A DNA stretch of 64,000 bases from UBA5072 sp041737175 (GTDB lineage: Bacteria; Bacteroidota; Bacteroidia; Bacteroidales; UBA10428), in contig JBGSSF010000023.1 in the NCBI GenBank assembly GCA_041737175.1, positions 1 to 64,000 on the forward strand, written 5' to 3'. The notes beneath the pieces were generated by a model. That model saw nothing but the letters and a program-made list of their open reading frames with translations, did not search any database and was not told the DNA's origin. Both the position numbers and the translations under genes were made by a program. This document shows, in pieces, positions 23,203-31,216 of this stretch (position 1 is the first letter of the stretch; every line of letters begins with the position of its first letter).

Positions 23203-25236
23203 ATGAAAAAAGAATTAGTAAACAGGGCAGCGGATAACATCAGGATCCTGTCAGCCGCTATGGTTGAGAAAGCCAAATCGGGTCACCCGGGAGGCGCCAT
23301 GGGTGGAGCGGATTTCATCAACATTTTGTTTTCCGAGTTCCTGAATTGGGATCCGGAGGACATGGCCTGGCGGAACCGCGACCGGTTTTTCCTTGATCCT
23401 GGACACATGTCGCCCATGTTATACTCCATGCTTACCCTTACCGGGAAATTCACAATGGATGAGATCAGGAATTTCAGGCAATGGGGAAGTCCCACACCCG
23501 GTCATCCCGAACTGGATGTTAAACGGGGTATTGAAAATACTTCAGGGCCTCTTGGCCAGGGTCATACCATGGCTGTCGGGGCTGCCATCGCGGAGCGATT
23601 CCTGTGTGCCAGGTTTGGTGACTGGATGTCGCATAAGACCTATGCTTACATTTCCGACGGAGGCATACAGGAGGAAATATCCCAGGGAGCCGGGAGAATT
23701 GCCGGTTTTCTCGGACTGCATAACCTGATCATGTTTTTCGACTCCAATGATATTCAGCTGTCCACAAAAACTTCAGCTGTTACCAAAGAGGATACGGCAG
23801 CAAAATATGCCGCCTGGGGGTGGCAGGTGATCACCATCAACGGAAACGATCAGGAAGAGATAAGGGCGGCCCTGATGAAGGCCACCCAGGAAAAAGACAG
23901 ACCAACACTGATCATTGGAAAGACCGTGATGGGTAAAGGTGCCGTTGACGCCGGGGGCGCCAGTTTTGAAGGGCAAACCTCAACACACGGCATGCCCCTG
24001 GGCGAAGCCGGTGCTTCCTTTGAAAAAACCATAGAAAACCTTTCGGGAAATCCGGCCGATCCTTTTGTGATCTTCCCGGAAGTGAAGCAATATTATCAGG
24101 AGGTTCTGCAGAAGAAATCCGCCGCTGCCAGTACCCGTAAAGAACAAGAGAGGAAGTGGGCGTCGGCACATCCCGATCTGGCTCAAAAACTGGACCGGTA
24201 CTTCTCAGGCCGGGCACCGGAAATAGCACCTGAACTGGTTGCACAGAAAGACGATATCGCTACCCGCACTGCATCAAGCAATGTGCTGGGCTGGCTGGCC
24301 AGGAACATCGACAACATGATCGTGGCTTCCGCTGACCTGTCAAACAGCGATAAGACCGACGGTTTTTTAAAGAACACCAAAGCCTTTACCAGGGGTGACT
24401 TTAGTGGTGCATTCCTGCAGGCCGGCGTTGCCGAACTCACCATGGCAGCCATTGCCAATGGTATTGCTCTGCATGGGGGAGTGATTGCAGCCTGCGGAAC
24501 GTTCTTCGTGTTCTCCGATTATATGAAGCCCGCCGTCAGGCTGGCAGCACTCATGGGACTTCCGGTGAAGTATATCTGGACACACGATGCCTTCCGCGTG
24601 GGCGAAGACGGTCCCACGCACCAGCCTGTTGAACAGGAGGCGCAGATCAGGTTGATGGAACAGATGAAAAACCACCATGGTGAGAACAGTGTTCTGGTTC
24701 TTCGCCCGGCCGATGTGCATGAAACCACCCATGCCTGGAAACTGGCGCTCGAAAACACAAAAACTCCGACGGCCCTGCTGCTGACCCGGCAAAACGTACC
24801 CACACTGCCGGCGCAGACGGGATCGACCCGACTGGCTGACGCAGGCCAGGTGGCAAAAGGCGCCTATATTCTCAAAGACACACATGCTCCTGATATTATC
24901 CTGCTTGCCAACGGCTCGGAAGTGTCCACCCTGATGGCAGGTGCTCAAAAGCTTGAAGAAAAAGGTATGAAAGTGCGGGTCGTTTCCGCTCCCTCGGAAG
25001 GATTGTTCCGAAAACAACCCAAAGAATACCAGCAAAAAGTACTACCTCCCGGTGTACCGGTGTTCGGACTTACCGCGGGCCTGCCGGTCACCCTGCAAAG
25101 TCTGGCAGGACCAGAAGGCAAGGTGTTTGGTCTCGATCATTTTGGCTACTCCGCACCTTACAAGGTTCTGGATGAGAAATTCGGATTTACAGCAGAGAAC
25201 GTGGTGAAACAGGTGGAGGAAATGCTGGGGAAGTAG
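23203..25236 (+). CDS. tkt: Transketolase
   Basis: The protein has 677 residues, the full family length. Its motifs are K-S-G-H-P-G-G-A-M-G-G-A-D, L-D-P-G-H-M-S-P, G-P-L-G-Q-G-H-T-M-A-V-G-A and I-S-D-G-G-I-Q-E-E for thiamine diphosphate and substrate, and D-G-P-T-H-Q-P-V-E-Q in the pyrimidine domain. It moves two-carbon units between sugar phosphates in the non-oxidative pentose phosphate pathway. A possible -7 box is TAAATTTG at 23139-23146. The TAG stop codon (25234-25236) is the second to fourth base of a 28-bp palindrome, an unusual coincidence shared with rsmI. Confidence 0.96.
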   Translation: MKKELVNRAADNIRILSAAMVEKAKSGHPGGAMGGADFINILFSEFLNWDPEDMAWRNRDRFFLDPGHMSPMLYSMLTLTGKFTMDEIRNFRQWGSPTPGHPELDVKRGIENTSGPLGQGHTMAVGAAIAERFLCARFGDWMSHKTYAYISDGGIQEEISQGAGRIAGFLGLHNLIMFFDSNDIQLSTKTSAVTKEDTAAKYAAWGWQVITINGNDQEEIRAALMKATQEKDRPTLIIGKTVMGKGAVDAGGASFEGQTSTHGMPLGEAGASFEKTIENLSGNPADPFVIFPEVKQYYQEVLQKKSAAASTRKEQERKWASAHPDLAQKLDRYFSGRAPEIAPELVAQKDDIATRTASSNVLGWLARNIDNMIVASADLSNSDKTDGFLKNTKAFTRGDFSGAFLQAGVAELTMAAIANGIALHGGVIAACGTFFVFSDYMKPAVRLAALMGLPVKYIWTHDAFRVGEDGPTHQPVEQEAQIRLMEQMKNHHGENSVLVLRPADVHETTHAWKLALENTKTPTALLLTRQNVPTLPAQTGSTRLADAGQVAKGAYILKDTHAPDIILLANGSEVSTLMAGAQKLEEKGMKVRVVSAPSEGLFRKQPKEYQQKVLPPGVPVFGLTAGLPVTLQSLAGPEGKVFGLDHFGYSAPYKVLDEKFGFTAENVVKQVEEMLGK

Positions 25237-25260
25237 AGACGCACAATTGTGCGTCTGTAC
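25233..25260. repeat. 28-bp near-perfect palindrome, arm GTAGAGACGCACAA
   Basis: Inverted repeat with one mismatch (13 of 14 pairs). It begins within the transketolase stop codon and belongs to the same family as those at 6923, 34312 and 58112. No T-run follows. Confidence 0.9.
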
Positions 25261-25309
25261 TTTATATCAAAAATGAATTCCCAAAAATTGTTAAATTATT
25301 TGAAATATA

Positions 25310-25325
25310 TACTACATCTGTAGTA
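25310..25325. promoter_or_regulatory. BlaI/MecI-type operator (TACTACA-TC-TGTAGTA)
   Basis: A perfect 7+7 inverted repeat with a 2-base spacer, containing the TACAnnTGTA core bound by BlaI, MecI and CopY repressors. It lies 61 bases before the ATG of the BlaI-like gene, where an autoregulatory operator would be expected. Confidence 0.8.
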
Positions 25326-25386
25326 GTTAATAAATTATTATAGTATATTCGTAACGAATTTGTTCTTAATATACTGTTGCGAAAGT

Positions 25387-25761
25387 ATGAAAGAAATTAC
25401 CAAAGCCCAGGAAGACCTGCTGAAAGCATTGTGGGAGATCAAGGAAGGAGCCGTAAGCGATGTGCTCGAAAGCCTGCCCGAACCCAAACCGGCTTATAAC
25501 ACCGTAGCCACAGTAATTAAAGTGCTCGAGAAAAAAGGTTATGTAGCACACAGGACCTATGGTAAAACCAATGTTTATTATGCCGTGGTTTCAAAAAGGG
25601 ATTACGCACAGCATGTAATGAAAGATACATTCAGAGGGCTGTTTAATGGTTCACTCCATCAAATGGTTTCTGCTTTTGTCAGGAGCAAGGAAGTAAGCCT
25701 GAACGATCTCGAAGAATTGAAAGTAATGCTGGAAAAGGAAATTAAAAACAAACGGCAATAA
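25387..25761 (+). CDS. BlaI/MecI/CopY family repressor
   Basis: About 124 residues from the ATG at 25387; an earlier ATG at 25360 adds nine residues unlike the family. It has the winged-helix start K-E-I-T-K-A-Q-E-D-L-L-K-A-L-W-E-I and the recognition region T-V-A-T-V-I-K-V-L-E-K-K-G-Y-V. A C-terminal dimerisation helix ends in basic residues. Such repressors block their own operon until a BlaR1/MecR1-type sensor cleaves them. A perfect TACTACA-N2-TGTAGTA operator sits upstream. One base after its stop codon is the M56 peptidase gene, so the two are co-transcribed. Confidence 0.92.
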   Translation: MKEITKAQEDLLKALWEIKEGAVSDVLESLPEPKPAYNTVATVIKVLEKKGYVAHRTYGKTNVYYAVVSKRDYAQHVMKDTFRGLFNGSLHQMVSAFVRSKEVSLNDLEELKVMLEKEIKNKRQ

Positions 25762-25762
25762 G

Positions 25763-27283
25763 ATGTCTTTTATTCAACATACGCTGATTTCATCGGTTTG
25801 CCTGAGTTTGCTGTACCTGGCGTATATACTGATATACAAGAATGAAACCAACTTCAGGCACCTGCGGTTTTACCTGATGGGATCCGTCGTTTTATCGCTC
25901 CTGGTGCCTTTAAACAGGTTTGCCATTGACCTGGTGAAAAGTCAAAATCAGGGCTTTGCCCTGGAAAATTTAAATGTCCCTGCCGCTCAAGGTGGCCAGG
26001 CTGCTGCCATGGCTGTTGAGTCAGGTTTGAACTGGACTGACCTCGCCCTGAAGATCTATTTTCTTATTGCACTTTTACTGATTGGAAGGATTTTTTTGCA
26101 GCTCTTTGTGCTGGCCTTTCAGTATCTTAAATCGGATAAAATCGTCCGGAAGGATTGCGTTATACTGCTTAACCATCGTTTCAGGAATACCTTTTCTTTT
26201 TTCGGATGGATTTTTATTGCCCGCGATTCATCATCCGATGAGGACCTGGAGCAGATTATCGCACATGAAAAAATTCATGCTTCCCAGTACCATTCTGTTG
26301 ACCTGATCATCACCGAACTGCTGACGGCCGTAATGTGGTTCAATCCATTGATCTGGAAAATGAAGAATACGGTGCAGCTTGTGCATGAATACCTGGCAGA
26401 TGAAGGAGCACTCAATACCGGAATTGACAGGCTCCGATACCAGGCTCTCCTGATTAATCAGGTAACCGAGGAAAGGCTCATCTGTCTTTCTTCCAGTTTT
26501 AACCACTCATTAATTAAAAAACGAATGAAAATGATTACAAACAATACATTAAACCGGAGGTCAAGATTGAAGATCCTGACCCTGCTTCCTCTCGCTGCCA
26601 TGTTGTTCCTCCTGATGGCCATTGTAAACGGGTTTTTCCCGGAAAGGCTTCAGGCCGGCGATTCAGAAAAGGCTTTGGCATCTGTAAAACCCTTAATCTC
26701 TGATCCACTGCTTTTGCTCAATTCCGATTTGCCCGGGGATACCGTGAAGAAGAAAACCGTCATTACGATCATCAAAAAGAAAACTCCGGGGGACACAATC
26801 TATACGGAAACCGTTGAGGTCATTGTTGCCGGGGATACTACAAAATCGGTAAGGACGTTTGGCCATGATGGTCAGGACAGAATCGAACACGCTGACAGTC
26901 TGATCTTTATTTCTGAGGATGAAGATATCAAACATGTAAAAGGCGGCAAGCAGGATTCAATCAAAATCGTTAAGGTAATCAGGCATGATGACAAATATGA
27001 TGTAAAGCATGATGAGAAGTATGACCTGAAACATGATGGTAAAAAGGAGGTAATAACGATCCGTGAACACAATATGGAGTGGACTACCGATGATGATACC
27101 CCATCGAATACGCTGGTGATCATTGATGGCGTTCCGCGTGCTGAAAAAGGCGCCCTGGCCGGTCTCGATCCCGATGAGATCACAGAGATGACGGTGTTAA
27201 AAGATAAAACCGAAATGAAAAAGTATACGGACAAGGATTATGACGGGGTGATTTTGATCACGACCAGGGGTAGTAAGAAGTAA
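25763..27283 (+). CDS. BlaR1/MecR1-like M56 peptidase with C-terminal TonB-plug-like domain
   Basis: The protein has 506 residues. Membrane helices at about 5-25, 35-55 and 92-118 precede the M56 zincin motif H-E-K-I-H (168-172); the E-Y-L-A-D-E segment may supply the third ligand. A fourth helix follows near 275-295. The C-terminal third is extracytoplasmic. It is rich in Asp/Lys/His, with repeated K-H-D-x-K-Y-D, and ends in a plug-like segment: L-V-I-I-D-G-V-P, then I-T-E-M-T-V-L-K-D, then Y-D-G-V-I-L-I-T-T-R-G. There is no penicillin-binding domain, so the signal sensed is not clearly a beta-lactam. A heptamer array covers its stop codon. Confidence 0.88.
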   Translation: MSFIQHTLISSVCLSLLYLAYILIYKNETNFRHLRFYLMGSVVLSLLVPLNRFAIDLVKSQNQGFALENLNVPAAQGGQAAAMAVESGLNWTDLALKIYFLIALLLIGRIFLQLFVLAFQYLKSDKIVRKDCVILLNHRFRNTFSFFGWIFIARDSSSDEDLEQIIAHEKIHASQYHSVDLIITELLTAVMWFNPLIWKMKNTVQLVHEYLADEGALNTGIDRLRYQALLINQVTEERLICLSSSFNHSLIKKRMKMITNNTLNRRSRLKILTLLPLAAMLFLLMAIVNGFFPERLQAGDSEKALASVKPLISDPLLLLNSDLPGDTVKKKTVITIIKKKTPGDTIYTETVEVIVAGDTTKSVRTFGHDGQDRIEHADSLIFISEDEDIKHVKGGKQDSIKIVKVIRHDDKYDVKHDEKYDLKHDGKKEVITIREHNMEWTTDDDTPSNTLVIIDGVPRAEKGALAGLDPDEITEMTVLKDKTEMKKYTDKDYDGVILITTRGSKK

Positions 27284-27335
27284 AAGGTAAACAGTGAAAA
27301 GTAAACAGTAACCGGTATTCGGTATTCGGTATTCG
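27273..27335 (+). repeat. 7-bp tandem array (GTAAACA to GTATTCG)
   Basis: Nine heptamers in register (GTAAGAA, GTAAAAG, GTAAACA, GTGAAAA, GTAAACA, GTAACCG and three GTATTCG) span 27273-27335. The TAA stop codon of the M56 gene (27281-27283) lies inside. The reverse complement resembles the array at 61213. Confidence 0.9.
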
Positions 27336-27353
27336 ATGTTAACACAAATGATT

Positions 27354-27385
27354 GCCGTTGGTTAAGTCACCAACGGCATTTTTTT
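27354..27385 (+). terminator. Intrinsic terminator of the BlaI/M56 operon
   Basis: A nine-base stem (GCCGTTGGT with ACCAACGGC) and a six-base loop are followed by A and seven Ts. This is a textbook intrinsic terminator 70 bases after the M56 stop codon. Confidence 0.9.
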
Positions 27386-27470
27386 AATAAAAAATATCCC
27401 AAAAAACTTGCTCGTAATGTTATTTATTTCTAACTTTATGTTAGATTTATTTAACTAAATATAGTAAATC

Positions 27471-27869
27471 ATGAAACGTGCATACCTTGTTTTCATAGTT
27501 GCCGGATTGGTGCTGGCAGCAACAGCCCTGTGGTTTTTATCTTCCAATACCCAATTCAAAGCTTATGATCTGGTCGAGATCGGCATCATAATAATGGTTG
27601 TTGGTTTTGCAGTCTATCTCGGTTACAAACGATTTTCAAGTGCCAAAAGAGGAGAACCCACCGAGGATGAAATGTCCAAAAAAGTGATGCAGAGAGCATC
27701 ATCCTGGTCGTATTACATCTCTCTTTATCTGTGGCTGGCCATCATGTATTTCAGTGACAGGATCAAACTCGAAAGCCATGCGTTGATTGGTGTGGGTATT
27801 CTGGGTATGGCTGTTGTATTTGCTATCAGCTGGTTAATTATCAATTTCGGAGGAATTAAAAATGAATAA
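27471..27869 (+). CDS. DUF2178-like four-helix membrane protein
   Basis: The protein has 132 residues with four hydrophobic helices (about 5-22, 34-52, 82-98 and 106-125). A basic loop between the second and third reads Y-K-R-F-S-S-A-K-R-G-E-P-T-E-D-E-M-S-K-K. The D-E-x-S-K-K-V-M-Q-R-A-S loop and topology resemble DUF2178. Its end overlaps the next gene, a small XRE regulator, by 8 bases. This membrane-protein/XRE pairing is common in bacteria and archaea and suggests a regulatory pair, with the membrane protein possibly controlling the regulator. The signal is unknown. Confidence 0.75.
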   Translation: MKRAYLVFIVAGLVLAATALWFLSSNTQFKAYDLVEIGIIIMVVGFAVYLGYKRFSSAKRGEPTEDEMSKKVMQRASSWSYYISLYLWLAIMYFSDRIKLESHALIGVGILGMAVVFAISWLIINFGGIKNE

Positions 27870-28056
27870 CCGGATCCGGGAATACCGGGCCCGGTTGGAT
27901 CTGACCCAGGACGACCTGGCCAGGAAGGTGAATGTGCGGCGGGAAACCATAGTCTTTCTTGAAAAAAACAAGTACAATCCATCGCTTAAACTTGCGCATG
28001 ATATCGCCGGGGTTTTTGGAGTAACCATCGAGGAGATATTTATATTTGAGCCATAA
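27862..28056 (+). CDS. XRE-family HTH regulator, YozG-like
   Basis: The protein has 64 residues and is little more than one helix-turn-helix: N-R-I-R-E-Y-R-A-R-L-D-L-T-Q-D-D-L-A, then N-V-R-R-E-T-I-V-F-L-E-K-N-K-Y-N-P-S, then I-A-G-V-F-G-V-T-I-E-E-I-F. This is the short XRE type that binds DNA as a dimer. The gene overlaps the four-helix membrane protein upstream and is presumably co-expressed. Its TAA stop codon is followed two bases later by a 160-base octamer array. Confidence 0.92.
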   Translation: MNNRIREYRARLDLTQDDLARKVNVRRETIVFLEKNKYNPSLKLAHDIAGVFGVTIEEIFIFEP

Positions 28057-28058
28057 TA

Positions 28059-28218
28059 GCAGTCTTGCTGTCTTGCAGTCTTGCAGTCTTGCTGTCTTGC
28101 AGTCTTGCAGTCTTGCTGTCTTGCAGTCTTGCAGTCTTGCAGTCTTGCAGTTTTGCAGTTTTGCAGTTTTGCAGTTTTGCAGTTTTGCAGTTTTGCAGTT
28201 TTGCAGTTTTGCAGTCTT
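28059..28218 (+). repeat. 20-unit octamer array (GCAGTCTT/GCTGTCTT/GCAGTTTT)
   Basis: Twenty perfectly phased octamers. Units 1-9 form three copies of a 24-bp higher-order unit (GCAG, GCTG, GCAG types); two more GCAGTCTT follow, then eight identical GCAGTTTT, and a final GCAGTCTT. The right flank, TGGATTTCAA, nearly matches the flank of the array at 152-219. The order implies expansion by slippage or unequal exchange of sub-blocks. Confidence 0.97.
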
Positions 28219-28238
28219 TGGATTTCAATATGCAACAT

Positions 28239-28268
28239 ACAACCTTTACAACCTTTACAACCTTTACA
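28239..28268 (+). repeat. 9-bp tandem repeat (ACAACCTTT)
   Basis: Three ACAACCTTT units plus ACA, 20 bases after the octamer array and just upstream of the aldo/keto reductase promoter. The last unit supplies a TTTA that could serve as a -33 element. Confidence 0.85.
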
Positions 28269-28285
28269 TCATCCCCGTTTTGAAC

Positions 28286-28293
28286 TATATTTG
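28286..28293 (+). promoter_or_regulatory. Bacteroidota-type -7 box for aldo/keto reductase
   Basis: TATATTTG matches TAnnTTTG. A weak TTTA -33 candidate lies at 28263-28266, 19 bases upstream, inside the ACAACCTTT array. Confidence 0.5.
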
Positions 28294-28327
28294 TAACACA
28301 CTGTTACAATATCTTTAAAATGGGATT

Positions 28328-29323
28328 ATGGAAAAAAGAAAATTGGGTACTTCTTCCTTAGAGGCATCCGTTATTACTTTCGGAGCCTGGGCCATTGGTG
28401 GCTGGATGTGGGGCGGAGCTGACCGGAAGGAAGCATTGGATGCCATAAGGGCTTCTTTTGATCATGGGATAACCTCTATTGATACGGCCCCGGCCTATGG
28501 TCAGGGACTCAGTGAAGAGATAGTCGGCGAGGCCATTCGCGGCATGAAAAGGGATAAAATACAGATCCTTACGAAATTCGGACTGCGATGGGACACCGCC
28601 AAGGGGGAATTCTTTTTTAAAAGCAAGGACAATTCAGGCCGGGACATCCTTGTCCACAAGCTGGCCTCTTCGAAAAGCATCATGAAGGAATGTGAAGACA
28701 GCCTGAGGAGGCTGAAAACCGATTATATCGACCTGTACCAGATTCACTGGCATGACAGCACCACTCCGATTACTGAGACCATGGAAGCTATGCAACGGTT
28801 GCTGGAACAGGGAAAAATAAGGGCCGCCGGTGTCTGCAACTATACTGCCGGGCAAATGGAAGAAGCGGAGAAGACCCTATCCCTGGCTTCCAACCAGGTC
28901 CCTTACAGCATGGCGTTTCGCGACATCGAGAAAGATGTTATCCCATATGCCATTCAGCACAATAAAGCCATTATCGCATACAGCCCTTTGCAAAGAGGTC
29001 TGCTGACCGGGAAGATCAGTCCGGGGTATAAGTTCAATGAAGGTGACACGCGAGATGGCAATGTTTTTTACAGCCATGAAAATATCGTCCGTGTGAATGC
29101 CTTTCTGGATAAGCTAAAACCTTTGGCGAAAGAAAAAAATGCCACACTGGGGCAGCTGGTGATAAGATGGACCATTGAACAACCCGGTATCACCATTGCC
29201 CTGGTCGGTGCCAGAAACAGCCGGCAGGCCATTGAAAATGCCCGGGTTAGCGAAATACATTTGTCCAAAACTGAACATGATCTCATTTCCACAGAATTGA
29301 AAAAGTTTGTTGTAGCGAAATAG
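28328..29323 (+). CDS. Aldo/keto reductase
   Basis: The protein has 331 residues and an eight-stranded barrel fold. The catalytic tetrad is visible: Asp52 and Tyr57 (D-T-A-P-A-Y-G), Lys83 (L-T-K-F-G) and His140 (L-Y-Q-I-H-W-H-D). The NADPH site near the C-terminus reads A-L-V-G-A-R-N-S-R-Q-A-I-E-N. Aldo/keto reductases reduce aldehydes and ketones with NADPH; this subgroup (Tas/YajO-like) has broad or unknown substrates. It is probably transcribed alone, from a TATATTTG promoter, and ends 85 bases before the histidine kinase. Confidence 0.95.
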   Translation: MEKRKLGTSSLEASVITFGAWAIGGWMWGGADRKEALDAIRASFDHGITSIDTAPAYGQGLSEEIVGEAIRGMKRDKIQILTKFGLRWDTAKGEFFFKSKDNSGRDILVHKLASSKSIMKECEDSLRRLKTDYIDLYQIHWHDSTTPITETMEAMQRLLEQGKIRAAGVCNYTAGQMEEAEKTLSLASNQVPYSMAFRDIEKDVIPYAIQHNKAIIAYSPLQRGLLTGKISPGYKFNEGDTRDGNVFYSHENIVRVNAFLDKLKPLAKEKNATLGQLVIRWTIEQPGITIALVGARNSRQAIENARVSEIHLSKTEHDLISTELKKFVVAK

Positions 29324-29408
29324 TGAAACTAACCTCACTTTTAGCTATTTTTATAGGAAAGTTTGCATTTTTCATTAAGTCCGCAACCCAAACAAATTCA
29401 CACTGAAT

Positions 29409-30824
29409 ATGCACCAGCTTAAAGAAGATGTTAATACTGTTGACGAGGTAAGAAAGCATATCCTTGATACATCATTGGTTGTTGCCGCTGTGATCGGATC
29501 ACTTGCTTTCCTGATCAGCCTGTTCAGGTGGTATAATTACGGTTTTCATATTTCGCATATCATTAACTTTTTTGTAATAGGATCTATAATTTTTTTAGCC
29601 TTAAACAGATCAAGGTTGAGTATCAATTTCAAAGCCTACTTTCTTATATCTCTGGTTTTAATATTGACTTTTGCCGATGCCATCAATTACGGCTTGCTCT
29701 CCTCTGCCAGGATATACCTTATATTGGTTCCCTTTGTATGCATTGTTTATCTTCCGTTCAGTCGCACTTTGGTTGTATTCATTTCAATGATGGTTTTTTA
29801 CCTGTTGATAGGATACCTGCATCATCAGGGAATACTGGCCATTCCTCCTGAATATGAAGCCAGTCATTATATACTGGAATTATACCCCTGGATCATTAAT
29901 ACGGTACATATTTCTGTTGCTGCTTTTATTATACTTCTGGTAACCAGGAGATACATAAATTCCTATACAAATTTAATATCCGATCAGGAAGTTGTAATTA
30001 AAGAAAGGACCAAGGACCTTGAGGCTGCCAATGAAGAATTGAAGGCCACCAACGAAGAGCTTTTCGGTCAAAGAGAAGAGTTGGAAGATGCCATTGAAAA
30101 TCTGCACGAAACACAAAAGCAGCTTATCCAGTCCGAAAAAATGGCCTCATTGGGTATATTGGCAGCCGGTGTTGCCCATGAAATCAACAATCCCCTGAAT
30201 TTTATTTACGGAGGCGTGATAGGTCTTGAAAATTATATCAGTGAGCACCTGAAAGATCACGCAACAGATCTGGAACCCTTGATTGAAGGAATTCAGGTTG
30301 GCGTTAAAAGGGCATCCGAGATCGTGACCAGTCTCAACCATTACAGCAGGCATGATGATTCGCCGATGATTCCCTGTGACATACACACAATCATCGATAA
30401 TTGTCTTGTTATGATGTCCAGTCAATTAAAATATAAAGTTGAGATACAGAAGATTTATACTGACAGACCTTATACACTGATTTGCAATGAAGGTAAGATA
30501 CATCAGGCTATTCTGAATATTCTTTCAAATGCCGAACATGCGATTTCGGATAAGGGATCCATTATTATCGCCACCCACGTTGAAAAAAGCAAGCTCATAA
30601 TTACCATAACGGATAACGGTTGCGGTATCAGTCAGGAAAATCTGCCGCGGATCACAGATCCTTTTTTTACCACGAAAGATCCCGGTAAGGGAACTGGTTT
30701 GGGCCTTTCCATTACATACAATATTTTACAGGAATACAATGGAACTCTTGATTTTGAATCCCAGCTGGGAATAGGGACAAAAGTAGTCGTTACATTACCG
30801 GTTACAGAAACAACAAAGCCATGA
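29409..30824 (+). CDS. Membrane sensor histidine kinase
   Basis: The protein has 471 residues. About six hydrophobic helices occupy residues 20-180, with no large periplasmic sensor domain. A coiled coil rich in Glu/Asn (about 193-240) precedes the dimerisation domain, with phospho-acceptor His257 in G-V-A-H-E-I-N-N-P-L-N-F. The ATPase domain has N-I-L-S-N-A-E-H-A (N box), I-T-D-N-G-C-G-I (G1), P-F-F-T-T-K (F box) and G-T-G-L-G-L-S (G2). The H-E-I-N-N-P type belongs to NtrB-like kinases. It overlaps the receiver gene by 4 bases (ATGA), so they are almost certainly a cognate pair. Confidence 0.95.
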   Translation: MHQLKEDVNTVDEVRKHILDTSLVVAAVIGSLAFLISLFRWYNYGFHISHIINFFVIGSIIFLALNRSRLSINFKAYFLISLVLILTFADAINYGLLSSARIYLILVPFVCIVYLPFSRTLVVFISMMVFYLLIGYLHHQGILAIPPEYEASHYILELYPWIINTVHISVAAFIILLVTRRYINSYTNLISDQEVVIKERTKDLEAANEELKATNEELFGQREELEDAIENLHETQKQLIQSEKMASLGILAAGVAHEINNPLNFIYGGVIGLENYISEHLKDHATDLEPLIEGIQVGVKRASEIVTSLNHYSRHDDSPMIPCDIHTIIDNCLVMMSSQLKYKVEIQKIYTDRPYTLICNEGKIHQAILNILSNAEHAISDKGSIIIATHVEKSKLIITITDNGCGISQENLPRITDPFFTTKDPGKGTGLGLSITYNILQEYNGTLDFESQLGIGTKVVVTLPVTETTKP

Positions 30825-31216
30825 ACGATATGAAGACTTTGCTTTATGTGGATGATGAACCCATTAACCTGAAACTTTTTGCCATCAATTTCAAGAACAA
30901 GTTTCATGTTTTATCCGCCAGCTCAGGATTTGAAGGGTTGAGCCTGCTAAAATCAACTCCTGAAACCCGTATAGTTATAAGTGACATGAAAATGCCAGGT
31001 ATGAATGGCATTGAATTTATCAGAAAAGCAAAAAAGGATTTTCCGGAAGCGATCTACTTCATCCTGACAGGTTTTGACATTACCGAAGATATTGCGGATG
31101 CCCTGAACGAAAGGATTATCCTCAAGTATTTCAGGAAACCTTTCAATATAAAAGAAATCGAATTGTCCATTCAGGAGGCCTTGAGTAAGAATGAAAATGA
31201 GGAATATGGAAAATAA
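30821..31216 (+). CDS. Stand-alone response regulator receiver domain
   Basis: The protein has 131 residues, essentially only a REC domain. It has acidic Asp11/Asp12 (Y-V-D-D-E-P), phospho-acceptor Asp55 (V-I-S-D-M-K-M-P-G-M-N-G), Thr83 (I-L-T-G-F) and Lys106 (F-R-K-P-F). No output domain follows, so signalling probably continues by protein interaction or phosphotransfer to another protein. It overlaps the histidine kinase by 4 bases and the next gene (DUF1080) by 26 bases. Confidence 0.94.
   Translation: MNDMKTLLYVDDEPINLKLFAINFKNKFHVLSASSGFEGLSLLKSTPETRIVISDMKMPGMNGIEFIRKAKKDFPEAIYFILTGFDITEDIADALNERIILKYFRKPFNIKEIELSIQEALSKNENEEYGK

Noticed and set aside
24367..25035. 222-codon frame opposite transketolase
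   Set aside because: No domain, and fully covered by the clear transketolase reading frame.
25233..25260. Palindromes as simple intrinsic terminators
   Set aside because: None is followed by a T-run, and they recur in similar form at several sites; a repeat family is a better description.
25387..27283. Beta-lactam resistance locus
   Set aside because: No beta-lactamase gene or penicillin-binding sensor domain is present; the M56 protein lacks the sensor part of BlaR1.
28059..28218. Possible CRISPR array
   Set aside because: The 8-bp units are contiguous with no spacers, and no cas genes are near.
28065..28318. Open frames of 71-90 codons rich in Cys/Ser/Leu
   Set aside because: They are translations of the octamer array, which lacks stop codons in some frames.
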